64,000 nt of DNA, taken from Pseudotabrizicola formosa (GTDB lineage Bacteria; Pseudomonadota; Alphaproteobacteria; Rhodobacterales; Rhodobacteraceae). The notes below the pieces were generated by a model. That model had not been told where the DNA came from. It did no database searches and saw only the letters and a program-made list of their open reading frames with translations. Both the position numbers and the translations under genes were made by a program. The stretch is taken from assembly GCF_002900965.1 (NCBI RefSeq), contig NZ_PJOM01000004.1, positions 206,908-270,907 of the forward strand, written 5' to 3'. Every line of letters starts with the position of its first letter. Position 1 is the stretch's first letter. Of the stretch, positions 34,897 to 44,350 are shown in pieces.

Positions 34897-36234
34897 ATGG
34901 CCGGAATTCCGCACGACCATTACGAGCCCAAGACAGGTGGAGAGAAGTGGCTGCACAAGCGCCTTCCCATCGCGGGGCTGATGTATGACACGCTGATGAT
35001 CCCTACCCCCAAGAACCTCAACTGGATGTGGATCTGGGGCATCGTTCTGACCTTCTGCCTTGCGATGCAGATTGTGACCGGGATCGTCCTGGTGATGCAT
35101 TACACCCCGCATGTCGACCACGCCTTTGCGAGCGTGGAACATATCATGCGCAACGTGAACGGCGGCCATATGCTGCGGTATCTGCATCAGAATGGCGCAT
35201 CGCTGTTCTTCATTGCGGTCTATCTGCACATCTTCCGCGGCCTGTACTACGGGTCTTACAAGGCCCCGCGTGAGGTGACGTGGATCATCGGCATGCTGAT
35301 CTACCTGGCCATGATGGCCACGGCTTTCATGGGCTATGTTCTGCCCTGGGGCCAGATGTCGTTCTGGGGGGCCACCGTGATCACCGGCCTGTTCGGCGCG
35401 ATTCCGGGCATTGGCGAGCCGATCCAGACCTGGCTGCTTGGCGGTCCGGCGGTGGACAATGCCACGCTGAACCGGTTCTTCTCGCTGCATTACCTGCTGC
35501 CCTTCGTGATCGCGGCGCTGGTTGCGGTGCACATCTGGGCCTTCCACACCACTGGCAACAACAACCCGACCGGGGTTGAGGTGCGCCGCGGGTCCAAGGA
35601 AGAGGCAGAGCGGGACACCCTGCCGTTCTGGCCGTATTTCGTGATCAAGGATCTGTTCGCCCTTGCGGTGATCCTGGCGGTGTTCTTTGCGGTGGTCGGC
35701 TTCATGCCGAACTATCTGGGCCACCCCGACAACTATCTGGAAGCGAATGCGCTGGCGACGCCGGCCCATATCGTGCCGGAATGGTACTTCCTGCCATTCT
35801 ACGCCATCCTGCGCGCCTTTACCGCCGATGTCTGGGTTGTGATTGCCGCCGAATGGATCACCTTCGGCATCGTTGACGCCAAGTTCTTCGGGGTTCTGGC
35901 CATGTTCGGGGCCATCGCGGTGATGGCACTGGCCCCTTGGCTGGACACGTCCTCGGTGCGCTCGGGCCGCTATCGCCCCATGTTCAAATGGTGGTTTGCC
36001 CTGCTCTGCGTCGACTTCATGGTGCTGATGTGGGTTGGCGCAATGCCAGCGGAAGAGCCCTATGCCACGATCTCACTGATCGCCTCGGCCTATTGGTTCG
36101 CGTATTTCCTTGTCATCCTGCCGCTGCTGGGTGTGATCGAAAAGCCGCTGCCACAGCCTGCGACCATCGAAGAAGACTTCAACGCCCATTACTCCCCGAC
36201 GACCGGCGGCACCAAAACCGTCGCGGCTGAGTGA
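34897..36234 (+). CDS. petB: Cytochrome b of the bc1 complex
   Basis: 445-residue membrane protein with eight transmembrane helices and two b-type haems, carrying the quinol-oxidising and quinone-reducing sites. Haem-binding histidines are visible in [13 protein letters not shown] and [16 protein letters not shown]; the Qo-site motif PEWYF is in [18 protein letters not shown]. Full length for the alphaproteobacterial form. Starts 12 bases after petA and ends just before petC. Confidence 0.98.
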   Translation: MAGIPHDHYEPKTGGEKWLHKRLPIAGLMYDTLMIPTPKNLNWMWIWGIVLTFCLAMQIVTGIVLVMHYTPHVDHAFASVEHIMRNVNGGHMLRYLHQNGASLFFIAVYLHIFRGLYYGSYKAPREVTWIIGMLIYLAMMATAFMGYVLPWGQMSFWGATVITGLFGAIPGIGEPIQTWLLGGPAVDNATLNRFFSLHYLLPFVIAALVAVHIWAFHTTGNNNPTGVEVRRGSKEEAERDTLPFWPYFVIKDLFALAVILAVFFAVVGFMPNYLGHPDNYLEANALATPAHIVPEWYFLPFYAILRAFTADVWVVIAAEWITFGIVDAKFFGVLAMFGAIAVMALAPWLDTSSVRSGRYRPMFKWWFALLCVDFMVLMWVGAMPAEEPYATISLIASAYWFAYFLVILPLLGVIEKPLPQPATIEEDFNAHYSPTTGGTKTVAAE

Positions 36235-36251
36235 GAAAGGAACTGACTGAC

Positions 36252-37103
36252 ATGATCAGGAACATCGCACTCACTGCAACTGCTGCCCTTGCCCTTTCGG
36301 CAGGGGTTGCCTTGGCCGCCGGCGGCGCAGCGGAAATCACCGATTACGATTTCGCGCATGAAGGCCCGTTCGGCAGATTTGACCAGAACCAGCTGCAGCG
36401 TGGCCTTCAGGTCTATACCGAGGTTTGTGCCGCCTGCCACGGTCTGCAATACGTGCCGATCCGCAGCCTGTCCGATCCGGGCGGGCCAGAAATGCCGGAA
36501 GATCAGGTCCGCGCCTATGCCGCCCAGTATTCGGTGACAGATGCGGAAACCGGTGAAGACCGGGACGGCGTGCCGACTGACCATTTCCCGATGTCGGGAT
36601 TTGAAGGTGCGCCCGACCTGTCGCTGATGACCAAGGCCCGCGCAGGGTTCCATGGTCCGTATGGCACTGGTATCAGCCAGTTCTTCAACGGCATCGGCGG
36701 GGCCGAGTATACCTACTCGATTCTGACCCATTACACCGAAGAAGAACCGGCCTGTGCGCCGGACGGGGTGGATGGGTTCTATTACAACTCCGCCTTCCCC
36801 AATGGCGGCGTGCCAGACAGCTGCAAGGACGAGCATGGCGTCTCGACCGTTCCCGGCAGCTGGATCTCGATGCCGAACCCGCTGAGCGATGATCTGGTGA
36901 CCTATGCCGATGGCACGCCGGCCACCGTATCGAACATGGCGGCGGATGTGACGTCTTTCCTTGTCTGGGCAGCAGAGCCCAAGATGATGGCCCGCAAGGA
37001 AGCTGGCTTTAAGGCCGTGTTGTTCCTGATCGTGCTGTCAACCTTGCTTTATCTGACCAACAAGAAGATCTGGGCAAGTGTCAAAGGCAAGAAGACCGTT
37101 TGA
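36252..37103 (+). CDS. petC: Cytochrome c1 of the bc1 complex
   Basis: 283-residue periplasmic haem protein with a signal peptide (cleavage near ALAAGG), the haem attachment motif CAACH at 59-63, and a C-terminal membrane anchor [14 protein letters not shown] followed by a basic tail. It passes electrons to cytochrome c2 or cy. A GTG at 36231 overlaps the petB stop, but the ATG at 36252 with AAAGGAA upstream begins the signal peptide. Two further cysteines (PACAPDG, DSCKDE) could form the disulfide known for Rhodobacter c1. Confidence 0.97.
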   Translation: MIRNIALTATAALALSAGVALAAGGAAEITDYDFAHEGPFGRFDQNQLQRGLQVYTEVCAACHGLQYVPIRSLSDPGGPEMPEDQVRAYAAQYSVTDAETGEDRDGVPTDHFPMSGFEGAPDLSLMTKARAGFHGPYGTGISQFFNGIGGAEYTYSILTHYTEEEPACAPDGVDGFYYNSAFPNGGVPDSCKDEHGVSTVPGSWISMPNPLSDDLVTYADGTPATVSNMAADVTSFLVWAAEPKMMARKEAGFKAVLFLIVLSTLLYLTNKKIWASVKGKKTV

Positions 37104-37125
37104 TCCGGTGATCTGACCACGCAAG

Positions 37126-37150
37126 AAACCCCGCTTCGGCGGGGTTTTTT
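37126..37150 (+). terminator. Rho-independent terminator after petC
   Basis: AACCCCGC-TTC-GGCGGGGTT followed by six T residues, 22 bases after the petC stop. It closes petABC and separates it from the converging thi operon. Confidence 0.92.
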
Positions 37151-37157
37151 CATGCGC

Positions 37158-37850
37158 TTATCCCAGATAGTCGCGCAAGGCCTGGGGCGGGTTGGCAAAC
37201 AGCGCCGCCGTGTCCTGCGGGGGATGTGCCACGCCATTTGCCACCAGAACCGTCTGCCCGGCAAAGGCCAGCGCGTCTTGCGGGTCATGCGTGACCATCA
37301 TCACCACTGCGCCGGTGTCCTTGGCCACCTCGGCCACAAGCGTCAGCATTTCGGCCTTGAGCGCCGGGCCAAGGGCGGCAAAGGGCTCGTCGAGCAGCAG
37401 CACAGGCCGGGCCCGCAACAGGGCCCGCGCCAAGGCGGCGCGCCCGATCTGCCCGCCCGAAAGCTGCGCCGGTTTGCGGGTGCCCATGCCTGCCAAGCCG
37501 ACGCGGTCCAGCACCGATTCGACCTGCTGGATTTGCCCCGCCGACAGCCGCAGATCGGGACGCAGCCCCAGGCCAAGATTCTGCGACAGCGTCAGATGCG
37601 GAAACAGGTTCTGGTCCTGAAACAGAATCGTCACCGGCCGCGCGCCGGGGTCCATCGGCCCCAGGTCGGCCCCATGCCAAAGCACCTGCCCCGACTGCGG
37701 GGCAAGAAACCCGGCGACCGCCGACAGAAGGGTGGATTTCCCCGCCCCCGATGGCCCGATCACCGCCACCCGCGCCCCTGCGGGCAGCGACCAGTCCGCC
37801 GTCAGGCGGAACCCGTCAACCGCCAGCACCACCTTGTCAAATTGCAGCAT
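37158..37850 (-). CDS. thiQ: Thiamine ABC transporter ATP-binding protein
   Basis: 230-residue ABC ATPase with Walker A VIGPSGAGKST, signature LSGGQIGRAALARALL and Walker B VLLLDEPFAAL. Powers import of thiamine or its phosphates. The frame extends to 37904, but MLQFDKVVLAV at 37850 is the family start. It overlaps the thiP 3' end by 14 bases. Last gene of thiB-thiP-thiQ. Confidence 0.92.
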   Translation of the reverse strand: MLQFDKVVLAVDGFRLTADWSLPAGARVAVIGPSGAGKSTLLSAVAGFLAPQSGQVLWHGADLGPMDPGARPVTILFQDQNLFPHLTLSQNLGLGLRPDLRLSAGQIQQVESVLDRVGLAGMGTRKPAQLSGGQIGRAALARALLRARPVLLLDEPFAALGPALKAEMLTLVAEVAKDTGAVVMMVTHDPQDALAFAGQTVLVANGVAHPPQDTAALFANPPQALRDYLG

Positions 37851-39387
37851 GTCGGCGCCCCCATGTGTCAAACGCCCAGAACAGGCCAAAGCTGAGCCCC
37901 ACAAGAATCAGCGCCGCCCCCGCCGCCGTTTCAAGGCGGTAGGCCGCCATCAAGCGTTGCACCACCAGCGGCAGGGTTGCGCTCTGATCAGAGGCAAACA
38001 AAGCGATGACCCCAAGATCACCCATCGACAAGGCTGCCGACACGCCCGCGCCAAAGCCCAGCGGCCGCGCCAGCCGGGGCAGGGCCACCAACCGCAACCA
38101 TGCAAGGCCCCGCAGGTCCAGACTGGCGGACAGCCGCCCGTAATCCGCCTGCATGATCCGCGCCTCTGGCACCAGCAGCCGGTAGACAAAGGGCAGCGAG
38201 AGGGCGACATTCACCGCGACGGTGACAGGCAGGGCAAGCGTCGACGGTGCGGCGAAGGGTTGGACCAGCAGGAAAAGCCCGGTGCCCAGCACCAGACCTG
38301 AGCTCGCCAGGGGCAGCAAGGCCACCGCGTCCATGAGGCCCGCACCGCGCCCGGATTTTGTGACCGCCAAAGCCAGGATCAGGGCGGCCGGCACCGTCAG
38401 CGCGGTTGATGCCAGCGCCACTGCGACCGATCGTGACGCCCCCTGCCAGACTGCGGGCGGCAGATCAGACAGGCCGGGCAGGCCGCGCAGCCCGATCGCC
38501 GCCAGTGGCAGCAAGAGAAACAGCGCCGCGCCGCCAATGGCGAGCGTATCGGCCAGCATCAAACGCACACCGCGCACCCGCAACAGCGGCGCGCGGCCCA
38601 GCCCTGCCCCGAATCCCGGTGTGGCGACCGCATGCCAGACCACAGCCGCCACCAGCGCACAAAGCGCGACCTGCACGCCTGACAGCATCGCAGCCCGGCC
38701 AAGATCAAAATCGAATCGCACCGCCTGATAGATGGCCAGCTCTACCGTGGTGGCTTTTGGCCCGCCGCCCAGGGTCAGGGCGACGGCAAAACTGGTCAGG
38801 CAGAGCACAAAAATCACCGCGAAGGCCCCCGGCAGGACCGCCCGAAGCATCGGCCTTTCCAGATGCCGCGAAACCTGTGCCGGTGCAAAGCCCAAGGACT
38901 GTGCCAGCCGGAACCGCTCTGCCGGAATCGCCTGCCAGCCCTGCAGACACATTCGCACAGCCAGGGGCAGGTTCAGGAAGACATGGGCCAGAATCACCCC
39001 CGGCGCGCCGTACACCGAGAGCGGGGCCAGACCAAGGCCTGCCAGCCCCTGATTGATCAGCCCTGACCGGCCAAACACCGCGATCAACCCCATCACCGCC
39101 ACGATGGTTGGCAACAGGAACGGCGCGCCCATCAGCGTGATCAGCGCACCACGCCCCAAGAACTGCCGCCGCGCCAGGGCGCGGGCCACCGGCACCGCCA
39201 GAAGGCAGGACAAGGCCGCTGACAAGAGCGCCTGCCACAGCGTGAACCACAGCGCCTGCCCGTCACCCTGGGCGAGCGCGGGCCAGGCACCCGCGCGCCA
39301 CAGCACCGCGGCCAGCGGCAGCAGGACAAGCGTCGCGACCCAGGCCGCGACGGCTGCAGCGGTTATTGCGACAGCGCGGCGCGCCAT
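37837..39387 (-). CDS. thiP: Thiamine ABC transporter permease
   Basis: 516-residue fused permease with about 12 membrane segments and two EAA-type loops (EAA-like patterns around QSLGFAPAQVSRHLERP and SASLDLRGLAWLRLVALP), characteristic of ThiP, whose two halves are duplicated permease domains. The start overlaps thiB by 25 bases. Position behind a TPP riboswitch strongly supports a thiamine role rather than iron, the other substrate of this permease family. Confidence 0.92.
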   Translation of the reverse strand: MARRAVAITAAAVAAWVATLVLLPLAAVLWRAGAWPALAQGDGQALWFTLWQALLSAALSCLLAVPVARALARRQFLGRGALITLMGAPFLLPTIVAVMGLIAVFGRSGLINQGLAGLGLAPLSVYGAPGVILAHVFLNLPLAVRMCLQGWQAIPAERFRLAQSLGFAPAQVSRHLERPMLRAVLPGAFAVIFVLCLTSFAVALTLGGGPKATTVELAIYQAVRFDFDLGRAAMLSGVQVALCALVAAVVWHAVATPGFGAGLGRAPLLRVRGVRLMLADTLAIGGAALFLLLPLAAIGLRGLPGLSDLPPAVWQGASRSVAVALASTALTVPAALILALAVTKSGRGAGLMDAVALLPLASSGLVLGTGLFLLVQPFAAPSTLALPVTVAVNVALSLPFVYRLLVPEARIMQADYGRLSASLDLRGLAWLRLVALPRLARPLGFGAGVSAALSMGDLGVIALFASDQSATLPLVVQRLMAAYRLETAAGAALILVGLSFGLFWAFDTWGRRHAAI

Positions 39388-40346
39388 TCTTCAACCGCCT
39401 CCACCCGAAGGGCTTCGGCCTCGGTTTCTGACAGGAACAACACCTTTTCCGGCAGCGGCAGGTCAGCCCAGCCTTCGGGCCAGTCGGCCTGCGGCAGGGC
39501 GGCGGGCAGGGACCAGTTTGCGGCTGGAATCACCTTCTGAAACTCGGGCGTCAGCACCCAGGCCATGAACCTGTCTGCCAGTTCGGGCTGATCGGTTCCG
39601 GCAATCTTGCCCACGGTTTCGGCCATGAAATAGTGGCCTTCCGGAAAGAGCGCGGCCCTCTTGGTCTGATCCTCCTCGGCCATGATGTGATAGGCGGGGG
39701 AGGTGGTGTAGCTGAGCACCATATCCGCCTCGCCAGAGGTGAACAGGCCATAGCTTTCCGACCAGTCTTTGGTGACAGTCAGGATATGCGGGGCCAGATC
39801 GGCCCAGAATGCCCCGGCCTGATCTGCATAAACCGCCTTGACCCACAGCACCAAAGCCAGACCGGAGATCGAGGTGCGGGGGTCTTGAATCACCACCGTC
39901 ACCCCGTCGGGCAGGGTGCGCATCGCGTCCAGCGTGGCGGGGGGCGCGTCCATCCGTGTGGTGTCATAGATGAACGCGGTATGGCCCCAGTTGAACGGCA
40001 CAAAAGTGTCATCCGGCCAGTCCACCGGCACGGTCAGCGCCGACAGATCCTGCCCGTGCGGGGCAAACAAACCGGACTCTCGCGCCCGCGCCAGTACATC
40101 GGTGGAGAGCCCGATCACCACATCGGCCTGCGTGCGCTCGCCTTCCAGCATCAGCCGGGGCAGCAAGTCGCCGGTGGAGAATTGCAGGTCACAGCCGCAG
40201 AAGGCTTCGAACCCCGATTCGATGGCCGGACCCGGCCCCCATTCCGAGGTGAAATAATCGCCCGCATAAACGGTCAGGACAGGCGTTTGTGCAGGCGCGG
40301 CAAAGGCGATGCAGCAAAGGCCAGTCGCAAGGATCGAAGTTTTCAT
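39363..40346 (-). CDS. thiB: Thiamine-binding periplasmic protein
   Basis: 327-residue periplasmic solute-binding protein with a signal peptide (MKTSILATGLCCIAFAAPAQ). VLTVYAGDYFTSEWGPG and the later LSYTTSPAYHI motif fit ThiB/TbpA. An ATG at 40358 is in frame, but the ATG at 40346 has GGAGGAAGAC directly before it. First gene after the TPP riboswitch. Confidence 0.93.
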   Translation of the reverse strand: MKTSILATGLCCIAFAAPAQTPVLTVYAGDYFTSEWGPGPAIESGFEAFCGCDLQFSTGDLLPRLMLEGERTQADVVIGLSTDVLARARESGLFAPHGQDLSALTVPVDWPDDTFVPFNWGHTAFIYDTTRMDAPPATLDAMRTLPDGVTVVIQDPRTSISGLALVLWVKAVYADQAGAFWADLAPHILTVTKDWSESYGLFTSGEADMVLSYTTSPAYHIMAEEDQTKRAALFPEGHYFMAETVGKIAGTDQPELADRFMAWVLTPEFQKVIPAANWSLPAALPQADWPEGWADLPLPEKVLFLSETEAEALRVEAVEEWRAALSQ

Positions 40347-40399
40347 GTCTTCCTCCAAATGCGACGGAACAGGTCGGGCTTGGAGGTCATCCTTCGCAC

Positions 40400-40487
40400 C
40401 TTCCCTCCGCCGGTATGATCCGGTTCAGGTTCAACGGGTCCGCTTGCGCATCTCAGCCAGACGGAAAAACCGCTTGGCACCCCGAGG
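40400..40487 (-). promoter_or_regulatory. TPP (thiamine pyrophosphate) riboswitch
   Basis: The minus strand reads CTCGGGGTGCC, then CTGAGATGCGCAAG, ACCCGTTGAACCTGAACCGG, ATCATACCGGCGGAGGGAAGG, the classical THI-box: P1 closing strands, the CUGAGA pyrimidine-sensor loop and the pyrophosphate-sensor helix. It lies 54 bases before thiB and should shut off the transporter when TPP is plentiful. Confidence 0.96.
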
Positions 40488-40540
40488 TGAAAACAAAGAT
40501 AAGGCGTGCCCCGGCGGGCGCAAGCACAATCGCCAGGTCT

Positions 40541-41374
40541 TCAATCGCCGGTCAAAAGCGCCGCCAGCCCCTCACGGTAGGTGGGATAGAGCAGCCGCAC
40601 CCCAAGCTCATCCTTGATGCGGTCGTTTCGCACCCGTTTGGACTCGGCATAAAAGCTGCGCGCCATTGGCGTCATCTCGGCCTGGTCAAAGGGAATGGCG
40701 GGAGGGTCGGGCAGGCCCAAGAGCGCCGCGGCATGCGACAGCACGTCTTCTGGCGGCGCGGGTTCATCGTCGCAGACGTTGTAAGCGGCACCGGGATTCG
40801 GTCGGGCGATCGACGCGGCCAGCACTTGGGCGATATCGTCCACATGGGTGCGGCTGAAAAACTGCCCGGGCTTGATGATCCGCCGGGCGGTGCCATCGCG
40901 TACCTTTTCGAACGGGCCGCGACCGGGGCCATAGATGCCCGCCAGCCGGAAGATGTGCACCGGCAATCCGGTGCCTTGCCATTGCTCCTCTGCCATGACC
41001 CGCTGCGTGCCGCGCGGGCTGTTTGGCGTCAGTGCTGTCGTCTCATCCACCCATCCGCCCTGATGGTTACCGTAAACCCCGGTGGTGGACAGATAGCCGA
41101 CCCACTGGGGCCTTGCATCGGCGATGCCGGGCCAGGCTTGCAGGAAGGGATCGCCCGCTGCATCGGGTGCGGCTGAGGCAAGGATATGTGTGGCCCGCGC
41201 CAAGGCTGGCGCAAGGTCGCCCGGCCAGAGCAGCGGCGTGATCCCTCGCGCCCGAAGGCCCGCGGCTTTTTCCGGAGCCCGGGTGGTGCCGATGACGCTC
41301 CAGCCCTGCGGGATCAGCAGGCGGGCAAGGGCATCGGCGCTGTAGCCATGGCCAAGGGAAAGCAATGTGTTCAT
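40541..41374 (-). CDS. SDR/NAD-dependent epimerase-like protein (YeeZ-like)
   Basis: 277-residue extended Rossmann-fold protein. The nucleotide loop is degenerate, LLSLGHGYSADALARLL, as in YeeZ-type proteins that are annotated as epimerases without known substrates. The SDR catalytic region is STTGVYGN with the tyrosine, and FSRTHVDDIAQVL and AYNVCDDEP are typical of the family. ATG at 41383 is also in frame; I chose 41374. Same strand as the thi operon and upstream of the riboswitch. Confidence 0.82.
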   Translation of the reverse strand: MNTLLSLGHGYSADALARLLIPQGWSVIGTTRAPEKAAGLRARGITPLLWPGDLAPALARATHILASAAPDAAGDPFLQAWPGIADARPQWVGYLSTTGVYGNHQGGWVDETTALTPNSPRGTQRVMAEEQWQGTGLPVHIFRLAGIYGPGRGPFEKVRDGTARRIIKPGQFFSRTHVDDIAQVLAASIARPNPGAAYNVCDDEPAPPEDVLSHAAALLGLPDPPAIPFDQAEMTPMARSFYAESKRVRNDRIKDELGVRLLYPTYREGLAALLTGD

Positions 41375-41449
41375 GCGCTCCACTATGGCGCGCCCTGCGC
41401 CGGCTGCAAGTCACTTGATCACATCCGGACCACCGGGCATGCTGCGGCC

Positions 41450-42076
41450 ATGACCGATCTGAACGCCGCCTTCGCCCTGACCAGCCCCGAAGACTGCGCC
41501 CGGCTTTATGCCGATTGGGCGGCAAGCTATGACGCGGGCTTTGCCGCCGGGCTGGATTACCGCCTGCCCGCCCATGTTGCGGCGGCCTTCCTGTCGCATG
41601 GCGGCCGCGGGCCGGTGCTGGATATCGGCGCGGGCACCGGTCTGCTGGCCGGGGAACTGCGCAAGATGGGATTTGCGGGTGACATGGATGCCGTCGATCT
41701 GTCCCCTCATATGCTGGATGCGGCCCGTGCCAAGGGGCTCTACCGCCAACTGTGGCAGGCTGATATTACGCAAAGCCTGTCGCTTGACGGGCCTTATGCG
41801 GGTCTCGTGTCTTCGGGCACCTTCACCCATGGCCATGTCGGACCCGCTGCCCTGGCGCAACTGGAAACCCAGGCCGCGCCCGGAGCATTGATTGCGCTGT
41901 CCATCAATCAGGGCGTCTACCGCAGCATGGGGTTTGACGCCGCTCTGGCGCAGCGGCCCGGCGTGACGCTGCTTGAGGTGCCGATCTACGGCCCGGCAGC
42001 GGCAGAAAAAGACCCCGCGCATGCGGCACAGCGCGGGTTGATTGCCCTGTGGCGGCACGGCGGCGCCGCGGGATGA
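41450..42076 (+). CDS. Class I SAM-dependent methyltransferase
   Basis: 208-residue methyltransferase. The SAM-binding motif I is VLDIGAGTGLLAGELRKMG and motif II DAVDLSPHMLDAARAKGLY. The N-terminal CARLYADWAASYDAGF is typical of small-molecule methyltransferases of this group (Williams-Beuren-like). Substrate unknown. The ATG follows a weak site; the frame opens further upstream inside the divergent epimerase gene, which I do not accept. Converges on petR. Confidence 0.85.
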   Translation: MTDLNAAFALTSPEDCARLYADWAASYDAGFAAGLDYRLPAHVAAAFLSHGGRGPVLDIGAGTGLLAGELRKMGFAGDMDAVDLSPHMLDAARAKGLYRQLWQADITQSLSLDGPYAGLVSSGTFTHGHVGPAALAQLETQAAPGALIALSINQGVYRSMGFDAALAQRPGVTLLEVPIYGPAAAEKDPAHAAQRGLIALWRHGGAAG

Positions 42077-42086
42077 CCCTGCACGC

Positions 42087-42782
42087 TCAATCCGGTTGCA
42101 GCATATAGCCCTCGCCGCGCACCGTTTGCAGGTAGCGTGGCTGCTTGGGGTCATCCTCGATCTTGCGGCGCAGGCGGGTGATCTGCACATCGACCGCGCG
42201 CTCCTGCGCGGCATCATCGCGGCCCAGATCGGCCACCAGCTTTTCCCGGCTGATGGCATGGCCGGGATGCGCCGAGAACAGCCGCATCAGCGCGGCTTCG
42301 GTCGCGGTCAGCCGCACCGGATCTGGCCCGCGCCACAACTCGCCCCGGTCCATGTCATAGCGCACCGGGCCAAGATGCAGCACCTTGGGGGCCGCATCGG
42401 CCCGCACCACCGGCACCCGGCGCAGGATGGCGTTGATCCGCAAGAGCAACTCTTTCGGCTCGAAGGGTTTGCCAAGGTAGTCATCGGCCCCGGCCTCGAA
42501 CCCTTCGATCCGGCTGGCCGTTTCGCCCTTGGCGGTCAGCAGCAGGATCGGCGTCTGCATCCGCTGGCGCAGGTCTCGGGTGAGGGTGATGCCATCCTCG
42601 CCCGGCATCATCACATCAAGCACGATCATGTCAAATTCCAGCCCGCCCAAAAGCCGGCGGGCCTGCGCGGCATCGCGCGCGACCGAGACCAGAAAGCCAT
42701 TGCGGATCAGGAACTTCTGCAACAGCCCCCGGATACGCTCGTCATCATCGACAACCAGCAGATGCGCGTCACCTTGCGTCAT
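42087..42782 (-). CDS. petR: OmpR/PhoB-type response regulator PetR
   Basis: 231-residue two-component regulator: receiver domain with acidic pocket VDDDER (residues 11-16), phospho-acceptor Asp56 in VLDVMMPGEDG and Lys in GKPFEPKELL; then a winged-helix domain ending RGEGYMLQPD. It overlaps the MarR-family gene by four bases, exactly the petP-petR arrangement of Rhodobacter capsulatus, where both are needed for bc1 expression. No histidine kinase is adjacent. The symbol rests on this order and sequence resemblance. Confidence 0.85.
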   Translation of the reverse strand: MTQGDAHLLVVDDDERIRGLLQKFLIRNGFLVSVARDAAQARRLLGGLEFDMIVLDVMMPGEDGITLTRDLRQRMQTPILLLTAKGETASRIEGFEAGADDYLGKPFEPKELLLRINAILRRVPVVRADAAPKVLHLGPVRYDMDRGELWRGPDPVRLTATEAALMRLFSAHPGHAISREKLVADLGRDDAAQERAVDVQITRLRRKIEDDPKQPRYLQTVRGEGYMLQPD

Positions 42783-43279
42783 GCGCCGCTCTCCTTCAAT
42801 CCTTGGTATTGCCGGCGCAGTTCCGGGTCCATCATCGCCTCCAGCACCTGCCGGAAGCCCGCCACCGCCTGCGGCCCTGCCGCCCGGTAGGCTGCCCGCA
42901 TCCGCGCGCGTTGGGCATCCGACAGCATACGCTCCAGCTCTTGCCCCTTGGCGGTCAGGTGCAGATGCCGCTCGCGCTTGTCGCGCCGCCCGACCCGCGC
43001 CTCGACCAGACCTTCCTCGATCAGGGTGCGCAACACCCGGTTCAGCGATTGCTTGGTCACGCCCAGAATGGTCAACAGGTTGGACACTGTGGTGCCGGGG
43101 CTGCGATGGATGAAATGCACCGCGCGATGATGGGCGCGGCCATAATCCATGCCTTCCAAAATGCGGTCGGGGTCGGCTGTAAAGCCGCGATAGGCAAAGA
43201 ACATGGCTTCGATGCCCTTGCGCAGCTGCTCGTCGGTCAGAAACAGCAGGTTTTCACCGCTGGGCGTCTGATCTGCCAT
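42779..43279 (-). CDS. petP: MarR-family regulator PetP
   Basis: 166-residue winged-helix protein of the MarR family; the helix-turn-helix lies near SNLLTILGVTKQSLNRVLRTL, followed by the wing GLVEARVGRRDKRERH. Coupled to petR by a four-base overlap and divergent from ilvE. In Rhodobacter capsulatus PetP-PetR precede petABC; here they lie about 5 kb away from the end of petC. Ligand unknown. Confidence 0.85.
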   Translation of the reverse strand: MADQTPSGENLLFLTDEQLRKGIEAMFFAYRGFTADPDRILEGMDYGRAHHRAVHFIHRSPGTTVSNLLTILGVTKQSLNRVLRTLIEEGLVEARVGRRDKRERHLHLTAKGQELERMLSDAQRARMRAAYRAAGPQAVAGFRQVLEAMMDPELRRQYQGLKESGA

Positions 43280-43400
43280 GACTCGCCTCCCTCGCGCTGA
43301 CGGTTTGGTGATGCCAGCATCCTGACGCTGAAGTTACGTCAGCCTTGTTGACTTTCCAAGTCCTGACTGATAGCCCGCCTACGGCTTTGCGCAAGATTGT

Positions 43401-43428
43401 GTCCGAAACGGACCAGTGTTGTGCAACA
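43401..43428 (+). promoter_or_regulatory. Two inverted repeats before ilvE
   Basis: GTCCG-AAA-CGGAC (43401-43413) and TGTTG-TG-CAACA (43417-43428) stand side by side 20 to 48 bases before the ilvE ATG in the petP-ilvE divergent gap. They may be operators or small RNA hairpins in the ilvE leader. Confidence 0.4.
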
Positions 43429-43448
43429 TTGTGAAGAAAGAGGGCATC

Positions 43449-44315
43449 ATGGCAGGCTATGACGATCGTGACGGGTTCATCTGGATGGATGGCAAGCTGG
43501 TGGACTGGCGCGATGCCAATGTCCATATCCTGACCCATGCCATGCATTACGCCTCTGCCGTGTTCGAGGGTGAGCGATGCTATAACGGCAAGATCTTCAA
43601 GTCGCGCGAGCATTCGGAACGGCTGCGCACATCGGGCGCGTTGCTGGATATGGAGCTGCCTTGGTCGGTGGATGAGATTGTGGCCGCCAAGGATGCCGTG
43701 CTGAAGGCCAACAACCTGACCGACGCCTATGTGCGCGCCCTGGCCTGGCGCGGGGCCGGGGAAGATATGGGCGTCGCCGCCAAGCGCAACCCGATCCGCA
43801 TGGCGGTGGCGGTCTGGTCCTGGGGCAACTACTATGGTGACGCCAAGTTCAGAGGGGCGAAACTCGACATCGCCAAGTGGAAACGCCCGTCACCCGACAC
43901 CATCCCGCATGCGGCCAAGGCGGCGGGGCTCTACATGATCTGCACCATGTCGAAACACGCGGCCGAGGCGAAGGGCTGTTCGGACGCCATGATGTTTGAT
44001 TATCGCGGCTATGTGGCAGAGGCGACGGGGGCCAATATCTTCTTCGTCAAGGACGGCGAAGTTCATACCCCGATTCCGGATGCGATCCTGAACGGCATTA
44101 CGCGCCAGACCGTGATCGGCATGCTGCAAGACATGGGCATCCCGGTGATCGAACGCCGGATCGAGGCAGCGGAGCTTGAGTCGTTCCAGCAATGCTTCCT
44201 GACCGGCACCGCAGCGGAGGTGACTCCGGTGGGCCAGATCGGCGACTATAATTTCGAGGTTGGTGCGCTGTGCAAGCAGGTGTCGCTGGATTACGAGGCG
44301 CTGGTGCGGGCCTGA
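43449..44315 (+). CDS. ilvE: Branched-chain amino acid aminotransferase
   Basis: 288-residue class IV PLP aminotransferase that forms valine, leucine and isoleucine from their keto acids. Motifs: THAMHYASAVFEGERCY near the N-terminus, the PLP lysine region PHAAKAAGLYM, EATGANIFFV and GITRQTV. The frame opens at 43416, but the ATG at 43449 with AAAGAGGG before it gives the family start MAGYDDRDGFIWMDG. Divergent from petP; ends at a hairpin. Confidence 0.95.
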   Translation: MAGYDDRDGFIWMDGKLVDWRDANVHILTHAMHYASAVFEGERCYNGKIFKSREHSERLRTSGALLDMELPWSVDEIVAAKDAVLKANNLTDAYVRALAWRGAGEDMGVAAKRNPIRMAVAVWSWGNYYGDAKFRGAKLDIAKWKRPSPDTIPHAAKAAGLYMICTMSKHAAEAKGCSDAMMFDYRGYVAEATGANIFFVKDGEVHTPIPDAILNGITRQTVIGMLQDMGIPVIERRIEAAELESFQQCFLTGTAAEVTPVGQIGDYNFEVGALCKQVSLDYEALVRA

Positions 44316-44320
44316 TGTGT

Positions 44321-44347
44321 GAACGGGCACCCTTGGGTGCCCGTTCG
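44321..44347. terminator. Bidirectional terminator between ilvE and a small gene
   Basis: GAACGGGCACCC and GGGTGCCCGTTC are perfect 12-base arms around TTG, starting six bases after the ilvE stop and ending four bases before the stop of the opposite small gene. Confidence 0.85.
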
Positions 44348-44350
44348 TCC

